Positions 6,840 to 14,900 of a stretch of 15,801 nt of DNA are shown piece after piece; within the stretch, counting starts at the first letter, position 1, and each line of letters starts with the position of its first letter. Below the pieces are notes generated by a model. It searched no databases. It was given only the letters and a program-made list of their open reading frames with translations, and was not told the DNA's origin. The stretch is from contig CAMLNK010000009.1 of assembly GCA_946481035.1 (NCBI GenBank), positions 1-15,801 on the forward strand, read 5' to 3'. The stretch comes from an uncultured Dyadobacter sp. GTDB lineage: Bacteria > Bacteroidota > Bacteroidia > Cytophagales > Spirosomataceae. The translations under genes were made by a program, and so were the position numbers.

Positions 6840-8702
6840 ATGAAATCACATTTTTTGCCCGGCCTGTTACTTACCGCAATTTTATATTCCTGCGCAGGCA
6901 GCAAACCCGGCCCCGGCTCCGGCTCCAACGCAGTAGAAGTAGGGATAGACCTGGTGAACGTCGATGCCGACCGCGTACGCGTGACCGTAACGCCGCCCGC
7001 GCAAACAGGCGACGTGGCCACCTACAATTTTCCCAAAATTATCCCGGGCACCTATGCCGTCGCCGATTATGGCCGGTATGTCCAAGATATCAAGGCTTTC
7101 GACAAGAAAGGTAAGGCGCTGCAAGTCACCCGCACGGATTCGAATACCGTCACTATTTCACCCGCCCGGAAACTCGCACGCATTTCCTACCTGGTAGGCG
7201 ACACCTTCGATACGGAAGTGGAAAGCGATCCTTTTTCAGAGGATAGTAAAACCATTTTTTCCCCGGCCGGAACCAATATCGAAGCCGGAAAGCATTTCCT
7301 GCTCAATATGGCCGGGTTTGTAGGCTATTTCAAAGGACAAACTGAAACGCCCTACCGCATAACCGTATCGCATCCCGAAACGCTTTACGGCACCACGGCG
7401 CTCACCGATACCGACAAGGATACCCGCAAAGATGTCTTCCAACTCCCCCGCTACCCTGATGTGATCGACAACCCGGTCATGTACGCGGCACCGGATACCT
7501 TTTCTTTCAAAGTCGATGGTATGGAAGTGCTTTTGGGCATTTACTCGCAGCGCGGCAATATTCACGCCTCCGCATTGAAGCCCGACCTGGAAAAGATGAT
7601 GCGCGCGCAGAAGAAATTCCTCGGTAAAATCAACGATACGCCGAAGTACGCGGTACTTACCTACGTGTCGTCGGGCGCCAATAACGACGCCAAAGGCATT
7701 GGCGCATTGGAACATAATGCCTCTACCACCGCGGTTTTCAGGGAGCCGATGAAAAGCAGGGACCTGATCCACGTGATCAGTCACGAATTCTTTCATACCA
7801 TCGCCCCGTTGAAAGTGCATTCGAAAGAAATCCACTACTTCGATTTCAATGCACCCAAAATGAGCCAGCATTTGTGGTTCTACGAAGGGGTTACCGAGTA
7901 TTTTTCCAATCTTTTCCAAGTAAACCAGGGACTCATCGGCGCGGACGCATTCTATGATTTGATGGCCAAAAAGGTGGAACAATCGCAGTCGTATTCCGAC
8001 AGCCTTTCTTTCACGGAAATGAGCCGCAATATCCTCGATCCCAAACTGAAACCACAATACCCGAATGTATATGAAAAGGGCGCGCTCATTGCCATGTGCC
8101 TCGATATTGTGATCCGAGAAAAAACGCAGGGCCAGCGCGGCCTGCTGTGGCTTATGGGCGAACTGTCGCAGAAATACGGCCCGCAGAAGCCATTCGACGA
8201 CGCCGAACTGATCCCGGTGATTACCCAGATAGCCGGCCCGGAAGCCGGTGCGTTCCTCGACAAACACGTGGTGATGGGCGAGCCCATCCGTTACGAAGAT
8301 TTTCTGGGTAAAGTAGGCCTCAAAAAGCAAACGATCCCCTTTCCCGAACCCATCGTGTTTCTCCGCAACGACGTCATCTACATCAAACCCGATGCTTCGC
8401 GTACACATGTACTGGCACACGCGGCCGATAACCAGAATGAATTTTACAAAAGCCTGGGCATTCAGGACAACGATATTTTTGTGGAATTCAACGGGATACC
8501 CGTCGATCCAAAAAACCTGATGGCGCTCGTTTACCTGGGCTACGACCTCGACGAAGGCAGTCCTATCACAGTTAAAGTGAACCGCAATGGCCAGGATATG
8601 GAGCTTAAAGGCACTGTCAAGCTGAATTACAAGGATGGTGATGGCTTCCGGTTCAGCGACGATTCGAAAAAAGTGCTCAATGAAGCCTGGCTGAAAAACT
8701 AG
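6840..8702 (+). CDS. M61-family zinc aminopeptidase lipoprotein with PDZ domain (620 aa)
   Basis: The signal ends ILYSC, so Cys18 is probably lipidated. Residues about 33-225 fit the M61 N-terminal beta domain. The catalytic domain holds GALEHNAS (about 288-295) and HEFFH (315-319), with His315 and His319 as zinc ligands and Glu316 as general base. Glu349 in WFYEGVTEYF is the likely third ligand, in the place where the family has EGxTxY. The C-terminal portion, about 505-595, reads as a PDZ domain (SLGIQDNDIFVEFNGIPV). M61 enzymes, such as the glycyl aminopeptidase of Sphingomonas, remove N-terminal glycine or alanine; envelope versions are common in Bacteroidota and their substrates are mostly unknown. 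It is the last gene of the four-gene cluster, and its end converges on rph with only 34 nt between the stop codons. Confidence 0.93.
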   Translation: MKSHFLPGLLLTAILYSCAGSKPGPGSGSNAVEVGIDLVNVDADRVRVTVTPPAQTGDVATYNFPKIIPGTYAVADYGRYVQDIKAFDKKGKALQVTRTDSNTVTISPARKLARISYLVGDTFDTEVESDPFSEDSKTIFSPAGTNIEAGKHFLLNMAGFVGYFKGQTETPYRITVSHPETLYGTTALTDTDKDTRKDVFQLPRYPDVIDNPVMYAAPDTFSFKVDGMEVLLGIYSQRGNIHASALKPDLEKMMRAQKKFLGKINDTPKYAVLTYVSSGANNDAKGIGALEHNASTTAVFREPMKSRDLIHVISHEFFHTIAPLKVHSKEIHYFDFNAPKMSQHLWFYEGVTEYFSNLFQVNQGLIGADAFYDLMAKKVEQSQSYSDSLSFTEMSRNILDPKLKPQYPNVYEKGALIAMCLDIVIREKTQGQRGLLWLMGELSQKYGPQKPFDDAELIPVITQIAGPEAGAFLDKHVVMGEPIRYEDFLGKVGLKKQTIPFPEPIVFLRNDVIYIKPDASRTHVLAHAADNQNEFYKSLGIQDNDIFVEFNGIPVDPKNLMALVYLGYDLDEGSPITVKVNRNGQDMELKGTVKLNYKDGDGFRFSDDSKKVLNEAWLKN

Positions 8703-8724
8703 ACAGCGGTTCCCGCCAGCAGGT

Positions 8725-8783
8725 GTGCACGGGACGTTACAGGAGTTCTATGTATCCTTCCGTCCCGTGCACGCGTATTTTTT
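8725..8783 (+). terminator. Intrinsic terminator of the M61 cluster, overlapping the 3' end of rph
   Basis: GTGCACGGGACG (8725-8736) is an exact 12-bp inverted match of CGTCCCGTGCAC (8761-8772), with a 24-nt loop. The stem can grow by a U-G and a G-C pair. It is followed on the + strand by GCGTA and T6 (8778-8783), giving a terminator for transcripts coming from the M61 gene. The right arm and loop lie inside the final codons of rph; the left arm directly follows the rph stop codon. On the - strand no T-run follows, so a function for rph is less certain. Confidence 0.72.
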
Positions 8784-11346
8784 GGCCGTCGGTGATGAGC
8801 CGGGTAGCATTATCCACCCCTACCACGGCAGGCAAACCATACTCACGGGCGATCACCGCCCCGTGGGTCATTAACCCGCCCACTTCGGTCACCAGCCCTT
8901 TGATGGAGACAAATAGAGGCGTCCAGCTGGGATCGGTAAATGCGGTTACCAGAATGTCGCCGGGTTCCAGGTCGGCGTCTTCCATGTTCAGGACTACGCG
9001 TGCGCGCCCTTCCACGATGCCGCCGGAAACTCCCAGGCCCGCAATGGCTCCTTCCGGCAGGTTTTCATGGCTATGCTTGCCGGTAACCACCTCGCCGTCG
9101 GAAGTCATCACGCGCGGCGGGTTCAGCTTTTCAAAATGCTTAAAAGCTTCCTTTCGCTGATTAATCAACTCGTAGTCAGCCAGCTGCAAACGGATCATCT
9201 CACGTAATTCTTCGAATTCGAGATAGTAAATATCTTCCTTTTCAAGTATCACGTTCGCATTCACAAGTCGCGCGGCCTCTTCCATCAATGCCTTTTTATA
9301 CACAGAATACCTGCTTACGATCGCATATTTGGGATACTCCCGGTAACCTGCCAGGCTCCGAAGCAAACCGATCATTCGCCTGGCTTCTTCCGCTTTTTGC
9401 TCACCATCGGGCAGCTCACGGAGCCGGGCCAGCAGCTCGGCCTCTTTCCGGGCGGCTTCCTGTCGGCCCTGTTCAAATTTCCGCTTACCCGCGCCTGGCT
9501 CCTGGTTTTTGATATTGCCCAAAATCATCGGGATAAGGATCGCAGGCTTTTCATTCCAGCGGGTTCTGGTAATATCGATTTCGCCTGCACAGCGCATTCC
9601 GTATTTGTTCAGAAATGCGTTGATAGCCGCCAGAGCCTCCGCGCCGCCATGCAGCCCCGCCATTCCGTGCGGAAAGCTATCGTGATAATCGCCCCGCATA
9701 TAATCAACGACTTCCGGGTAAGGCCGTATCGCATCGGCAACGTCCAGCAACGCCAGGCCCATTTCCGAAGTGACATTGTTCGGCACCGATTGGGAGAGCG
9801 CATCGGCCACATTCTTTTCGCCCAGCCATTCATTCATTTTTTCATTAATCCAAAATGCAGCATTCATCGACGTCACGAGCACGCCGAAACTCTGCGGATC
9901 GGCCTGGGTTTTTCTTTGCTGGAAGTCGTCCAGGATAAAATCAATCAGGTCGGTACCGGATTTTGTCCGGATACTTTCGCTTAATGCTGCTACGGACGCT
10001 TCGCTGCGCGCGATCAGCTCGTGCACAATGGAAGGATCGTAGGCATTGAGGGTAAAAAAATCATGCGGTGATGGTCCCTGTCCTTTTTGGTCTGGTTGTC
10101 CGGCAGGCAGGTCTTCCGTGATATTTTTGATAAAATCCCCGCGTTCCAGGATTTCCGTCACCGCCATCCGCACGAGCGGATCGGACTTTCCGAGGACCTC
10201 CATCACTACCCGTCGCCCCGCAGGCGAAACGAGGTCCTGCGCGACGTCCACAAACATGCGCCCGCCCGCGACATGCATCCGCCTGGGACCGGTCAGCTGC
10301 CACGTCGACAATCCCAGCGGCTTCATCGCATCGGTCATCATTTGCTGGTGGCCAACCGATATGTAAAGATGGTTTTCCCCGTCATTCGTCTCCGGTAGCG
10401 GGTACAGCGTCGTGATCGGGCGGCTTTGCACGATGTAAAATTCGTCTCCCGCCAGGCACCATTCAATATCCTGCGGGTAGCCGAAATGCTGCTCTATTCT
10501 CCTGCCGATTTGTTCAAGATGCAAAATCTGCCCGTCCGTGAGCGTTGGGAGACTTTGCTGGTCTGGCTTAGTCTCCTGTCTTTCCGTACCGCCTTCCGGT
10601 AATCCGTAAATCGCCAGCTTTTTCACGGCTATCTTCTTTTCAACGATCCTGCCGTCGAGCACCTTATATACATCCGCATTCACCAACCCCGAAACCAGCG
10701 CCTCTCCCAGACCAAAGCCGGCATCAATGGAGGTTACTTTTCTATTGAATGTAATGGGATCGGCCGTAAACAAAATCCCGGACGCCTGCGGAAAAACCAT
10801 CCGCTGGACCACCACCGCGAGGCTAACTTTGCGGTGATCGAAGCCGTTTTGAATCCGGTAAGTAATCGCCCGGTCGGTAAACAGCGAAGCCCAACATTTG
10901 CTGACATGCTTTAAAATATTGCCGCTACCCATAATGTTCAGGTAAGTATCCTGCTGGCCGGCAAATGAGGCATTGGGCAGATCCTCGGCCGTCGCGCTCG
11001 ACCGCACGGCATAAGCATTGTCATCCCCGAATTTCGAAAGATAACCGTCGATCGCTTCACGAATAACGTCCGGGAGCGCAGTTCCTTCAATAGCCCCGCG
11101 AATCTCGCGCCCCAACCTCGCAATTTCATCCTTGTCCTCTACCTTCAAATCCGACAAGCCCTCAATCATACTTCCCATCGGCGCGTCCGCCACAACCTGC
11201 CGAAATGCCTCGGTAGTAACACAAAAGCCGTCGGGCACATCAATGCCCCCGATCCGGGCAAGTTCTCCCAGATTAGCGCCCTTTCCTCCCGCCAGCGCAA
11301 CTTTCGTTTTATCGATCTCCCGAAAACCCAGAATGTAATTGCTCAT
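8737..11346 (-). CDS. rph: Rifamycin (rifampicin) phosphotransferase, 869 aa
   Basis: The product is expected to transfer the beta-phosphate of ATP to the C21 hydroxyl of rifamycins, yielding AMP, phosphate and inactive drug in the cytoplasm. Residues about 1-314 form the ATP-grasp domain (GGKGANLGEL with Lys22; YAVRSSATAEDLP with Arg115; QDIEW with Glu295; QSRPITT with Gln307/Arg309). Residues about 327-755 match the rifamycin-binding domain: SVGHQQMMTDAMKPLGLS, LGEKNVADALS, KYGMRCAGEID. Residues about 770-869 are the swivelling domain with catalytic His828 in GGLMTHGA. This order and length match Listeria RPH (about 867 aa) as I remember it. PEP synthase has the His domain mid-protein followed by a large PEP/pyruvate barrel, which is absent here. 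I chose the ATG at 11346, 7 nt after the marR stop, over the one at 11385, because MSNYILGFREI aligns with the family start. Confidence 0.9.
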   Translation of the reverse strand: MSNYILGFREIDKTKVALAGGKGANLGELARIGGIDVPDGFCVTTEAFRQVVADAPMGSMIEGLSDLKVEDKDEIARLGREIRGAIEGTALPDVIREAIDGYLSKFGDDNAYAVRSSATAEDLPNASFAGQQDTYLNIMGSGNILKHVSKCWASLFTDRAITYRIQNGFDHRKVSLAVVVQRMVFPQASGILFTADPITFNRKVTSIDAGFGLGEALVSGLVNADVYKVLDGRIVEKKIAVKKLAIYGLPEGGTERQETKPDQQSLPTLTDGQILHLEQIGRRIEQHFGYPQDIEWCLAGDEFYIVQSRPITTLYPLPETNDGENHLYISVGHQQMMTDAMKPLGLSTWQLTGPRRMHVAGGRMFVDVAQDLVSPAGRRVVMEVLGKSDPLVRMAVTEILERGDFIKNITEDLPAGQPDQKGQGPSPHDFFTLNAYDPSIVHELIARSEASVAALSESIRTKSGTDLIDFILDDFQQRKTQADPQSFGVLVTSMNAAFWINEKMNEWLGEKNVADALSQSVPNNVTSEMGLALLDVADAIRPYPEVVDYMRGDYHDSFPHGMAGLHGGAEALAAINAFLNKYGMRCAGEIDITRTRWNEKPAILIPMILGNIKNQEPGAGKRKFEQGRQEAARKEAELLARLRELPDGEQKAEEARRMIGLLRSLAGYREYPKYAIVSRYSVYKKALMEEAARLVNANVILEKEDIYYLEFEELREMIRLQLADYELINQRKEAFKHFEKLNPPRVMTSDGEVVTGKHSHENLPEGAIAGLGVSGGIVEGRARVVLNMEDADLEPGDILVTAFTDPSWTPLFVSIKGLVTEVGGLMTHGAVIAREYGLPAVVGVDNATRLITDGQKIRVHGTEGYIELL

Positions 11347-11353
11347 TTTGCCA

Positions 11354-11809
11354 TTATTTAGTGGTGAGTTTGCTTGTCGTTTCATTCATTACTTCGATCG
11401 CCTTCAAAAAGTAAGATTCAATCACGGCGAGTTCCTGCTCTGAAAACGAAGCCATTACCAGCTCCGATTTGCTTCGGAATTCTTTGTAAAGCGGTTCAAA
11501 AACGGCCATTATTTTTTCGGTATTCGGTTCTACGATCACCTTGCGCCGGTCGCCCTCGGCAAATCGCCTCTTAACCAGGTCTTTTTGCTCAAACCGGTCG
11601 ATAAGTCCCGTCACGGAACCCGTCGTAAGGCCGGTCAGTGCCGAAAGCTCTCCGGCCGTCATCTGTCCTTTCTGCATCAAAAACCCCAGGTATTTGTGAT
11701 CGGTACCCGAAAGCCCGGCCTTCCGGCCAATCGCTTCGTGCATTTGAATGGAATCGAATGCGTATTGCTGACTGAGCCTGCGCAAGCGGTCGAGTGTCTC
11801 CTGCTCCAT
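11354..11809 (-). CDS. MarR-family transcriptional regulator (151 aa), probable regulator of rph
   Basis: This is a winged-helix repressor-type protein. The recognition helix-turn-helix lies at about residues 50-72 (MTAGELSALTGLTTGSVTGLI). The wing contains the family DxR pattern at about 87-89 (EGDRRKVIV). Helices at about 1-30 and 97-147 would form the dimer interface. The length is typical of MarR proteins. Its stop codon ends 7 nt before the rph start on the same strand, so the two genes almost certainly share a transcript. An inverted repeat overlaps the promoter in front of it, suggesting that it represses its own operon. The inducer is unknown; a rifamycin is the obvious candidate given the neighbour, but that is inference. 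MarR members can also activate or sense oxidants; no conserved sensing cysteine is visible, and the protein has none at all. Confidence 0.9.
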   Translation of the reverse strand: MEQETLDRLRRLSQQYAFDSIQMHEAIGRKAGLSGTDHKYLGFLMQKGQMTAGELSALTGLTTGSVTGLIDRFEQKDLVKRRFAEGDRRKVIVEPNTEKIMAVFEPLYKEFRSKSELVMASFSEQELAVIESYFLKAIEVMNETTSKLTTK

Positions 11810-11825
11810 ATTTATCTTTGCTTCT

Positions 11826-11850
11826 AAATATCTTAGTTACAAAGATATTT
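11826..11850. promoter_or_regulatory. Inverted-repeat operator candidate for the MarR regulator
   Basis: AAATATCTT (11826-11834) and AAGATATTT (11842-11850) are exact 9-bp inverted arms separated by 7 nt, a size typical of MarR dimer sites. The site covers the -7 box and the likely transcription start. A further copy of the half-site, TATCTTTG at 11813-11820, is an exact 8-bp inverted match of CAAAGATA at 11840-11847. A second dimer could therefore bind nearer the start codon. Confidence 0.65.
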
Positions 11851-11869
11851 TATTTAGATTGAATGTCAA
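11840..11869 (-). promoter_or_regulatory. Bacteroidota-type promoter of the marR-rph operon
   Basis: On the - strand a TTG (11869-11867) is followed after 19 nt by TATCTTTG (11847-11840). This is an exact match to the Bacteroidota primary sigma factor consensus TTG, N19-21, TAnnTTTG. Transcription should begin near 11833, leaving a leader of about 25 nt before the ATG at 11809. The promoter lies between the terminator of the upstream gene and marR, so the operon has its own start. Confidence 0.75.
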
Positions 11870-11876
11870 GCGCTTG
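11867..11876. repeat. Perfect 10-bp palindrome at the -33 element
   Basis: CAAGCGCTTG is self-complementary over all ten bases, and its first three bases are the -33 TTG of the marR-rph promoter read on the other strand. It differs in sequence from the AAGATATTT-type operator. It could be a second protein-binding site or chance. Confidence 0.45.
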
Positions 11877-11889
11877 CGGATTTATTTCG

Positions 11890-11929
11890 GGTAAAAACAA
11901 AAATCCCCGCCAGGGTGCCGGCGGGGATT
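11890..11929 (-). terminator. Intrinsic terminator after the T9SS-secreted protein gene
   Basis: AATCCCCGCC (11902-11911) and GGCGGGGATT (11920-11929) form a perfect 10-bp stem with an 8-nt loop. Read on the - strand the stem is followed by TTTGTTTTTAC, giving a classic G+C-rich hairpin plus U-tract. It lies 24 bp beyond the stop codon of the large secreted-protein gene and insulates the marR promoter from read-through. Confidence 0.9.
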
Positions 11930-11953
11930 CAAGGGGTTATCTCTGTTTAAATA

Positions 11954-14900
11954 TTACTTTCTGATGATTTTAAACACCTTTTCGTGGTCTTCCGCTACAA
12001 CTTTGAGCAGATAAATTCCCGGTGCTACCGCCCGCGCCGAAAGATCAATTTCCTTTTTTTGAAGACCTCCGTTAGCCACTACATGATCAGTAAAAACCAC
12101 CCGCCCTTCGACGTCCGAAATACTGAACTTTAACAGCCTGCCCGCCTTTTCTTCGAATTCAACAAAAATCCTCTTCTCTGCCGGGTTTGGGAACACTTTC
12201 CATTCCCTTTCAGCATCAAAATTCACCGGGCGGATCGCGGAATATTCAAAGCTGCCGTCACGGTCGACTATTTTCAGGCGGTAATAGCTTGTTCCTGCCG
12301 CAAAGGAGCAATAGTCCATAAATGAATATGCTCTCGTCGGATCATTACCACCTCTCCCCGGCACCTCGCCTATCTGGGCAAACTGTTTTTTCAAGAGGCT
12401 CTCCTTATCCCTAGCCACCTCGATTTCGAAATGGCTGAAAGCCTCTTCCTGGGTTGTATGCCATTCGAGGAGGACAGATTGTTTGTTTTCGGAGTTGGCT
12501 GCTTGTTTTTTGGCGGAGAAGGCGGCGAGGGTGACGGGCATGGGGTCGCCGAGGCCCAGGTAGCCCTTCGCAAGCCAGAATTCGGAGAAGGTTTTTGTTT
12601 TGAATTCGGCATAGTAGCCGTTCTGATAAGGTACTATTTTGACGGCGGATTTCGGGAAATAAGACCACCCGTTTCCTGAATTGTTGCTTAAAAACCCGTC
12701 TTCGTAAATACCTGAATATTTCGTCACTGAAAGATCATATGCAGAAAGAGGCTTGGTAACTCCCGCAACGTCCGGAGCGCCGATAATACCTTCTACTTCC
12801 TTATCAGTAAAAAACAGTCGTACCCCAACGGGTTCGGGATAGGTTGTTTCAGCTGTACTAATCACAAAACTTCTTGGAAGGTAATATTGACTTCTTTCGA
12901 TCGGAGTCCGGTTCTGATTGGCAGAAAGCACTGCACCGACCCTTCCGATCGACTGGTCATACGGATTGATAGCCGCCACTCCCTCGCTCATGATCCCTAG
13001 CCTCAATGTAGTCCAGCTATTTTTAACCGGATTATCTTCACTCGTCTGGCCTGAACCCCCATCGGCCAAAATTCCGCCATCAGCCTGATAAATATGTACA
13101 TCATCGATCGCAAAACCTTCTCTGGCAGCCGAAGAATTCCCTTTTAACACAAATCTAAGCCTGAAATTGTAAACTCCCCACATGGACAAAAGGTTAGTGG
13201 AAACATGCCACCGGGTGTGATCCTGAACATTCCACGCGCGGTCTGTACCACTGTCTGTGACATTATACCAATTCGTAATCGCACCATCATTCAATGTCTC
13301 CACCCTCGTCCATCCCCAGCCTGCATTCACCTCAACATATACCATGTCGCACACACCGGCATCACAAGGATCAAGATCCACCGAAGCACTGAAACTAAGC
13401 TTGATGAAAGGCCCTGTCACGCTAAAACAAGGTGAATACAAGTAAGAGTATCCGTCATTTTGGTAAGGGCCGGTGAGGTTTGTTTTCCAGGCTTTCTCAC
13501 CACTGGCCGCTCCCTTCACTTTACCGGAAGCGGGATGGCCAAATTGCCATGCCGGATTTAACCCAACTGCCTGCCAGCCACCGGGGCCGTTTTCGAAATC
13601 TTCCAGATACGGAAGCTGGGTTACCGTTGGAGGGGTGTCCAATACTGCTTCAAGAGAATCGTTGGCGGGATTACTGTCAAAATCATAACCTACCCGTGCT
13701 CTCACTACATGATCACCCGGCACCGACAAATTTGAACCGGTCTCAAATGTGTAAAGCGTATCTTTTCCTGCTCTCACAACCGGGATATAGTCCTCGAATA
13801 TTTTTGTCCCTTCGAGGTGTACTACTACCGGAACATTGTAGGAATCGTTATCTCCGTTATTTTTTACCAATATACCCACCTCAGGGTAGACATAGCAAGG
13901 TGGTAGCGACGGCCGGATGATCCGCGATACCTCCAAATCACTGCGGGTTGTGAAGAGCTTTACGTCATCAATAGAAAACCCGTCTCGCTGCGCCGGATAG
14001 CTCGACCACTTCTGCCACATAATCTGAAAACTCGTGCTAAACTCCTGCGAATTCCGTCTCAGCAACCCACTTACATCTACCGTCCCCAGCATAGTCCCCT
14101 TGTCGCGGGGTAAATAGTACTGGTTGCCATCATTAAATGCGGGAATCCAGGGATCAGTATCTTTTCCGCGAACATAAACCGAAACAATTCCATAAGTAAA
14201 ATCGAGAAAGCGGAACGTGAGCACAACCTGATCAGAGTTAATGCGTCTCCCTTCCAGATTATACGTACCTGTGACCGATGTCGAATACTGCTCCCCCTGG
14301 CCATTAACCACGTCGAGCGTCAATGCTTTACTGCCCGAATATGCCAAAACTGGCTCGGCATGCGTTCGTAACCGGCCCATGTTGCTCTCCGAAGCGAAGT
14401 CGTACCGATCGCCGTCGGAGAGACCGGTCGTTTCGGAGAGCAATGTTTGCGAAGATAATGATTCAAAATCCTCTGTATAAGGCAATGTTAATGCAGCATT
14501 GGGAAGTTGCTTAACGACGATGGTTTTCTGGTTATTAACAGGCACAACATCGCCATTCGATTTCACGAAAAAATTGAAAACATAAGTCCCCGCAGCATGC
14601 AGATCGGCCGGTTGATTAAAGGTATATTCCAGATACCCCTGAGCAGGAATCCCCTGGCCAACCGTTTCCCAATGAACGGCAGCACCCGACTCACCTATCG
14701 AATAGCCTACCTCAAACGACCCCGCCACTGGCTGGTCATCGAAATTGCGGATTCCGATCGTAACCGGATGTGTCGCCGAGAGACTGCCGGATGTCAGCAT
14801 TCTGCCCGACCTTCGCGGTGAAATAATCGAATCGATCCCCAGGTCATTATCGGAAATCGCACCGGCACAGGTTCCGTCGCTAGGATTTCTTTTGATCGCC

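Noticed and set aside
7236..8420. Long antisense reading frame opposite the M61 gene
   Set aside because: The sense frame has clear M61 catalytic motifs; the antisense protein is rich in His, Arg and Phe with no recognisable domain, as expected of a shadow frame in G+C-rich coding DNA.
8737..11346. Annotation as phosphoenolpyruvate synthase (ppsA)
   Set aside because: The N-terminal ATP-grasp domain is shared, but the phospho-His domain is at the extreme C-terminus and no PEP/pyruvate barrel follows it; the middle region matches the rifamycin-binding domain of RPH.
11347..11385. Upstream ATG at 11385 as the rph start
   Set aside because: It would overlap marR by about 32 nt, and its 13 extra residues have no likeness to the family N-terminus; MSNYILGFREI at 11346 does.
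11813..11820. + strand TATCTTTG as a promoter facing right
   Set aside because: It fits TAnnTTTG, but no + strand gene follows, and the copy is better explained as an extra operator half-site.
11872..11879. GCTTGCGG resembling the actinomycete rifamycin-associated element (RAE)
   Set aside because: Only one half of the known inverted repeat is present and the organism is not an actinomycete; probably chance overlap with the local palindrome.
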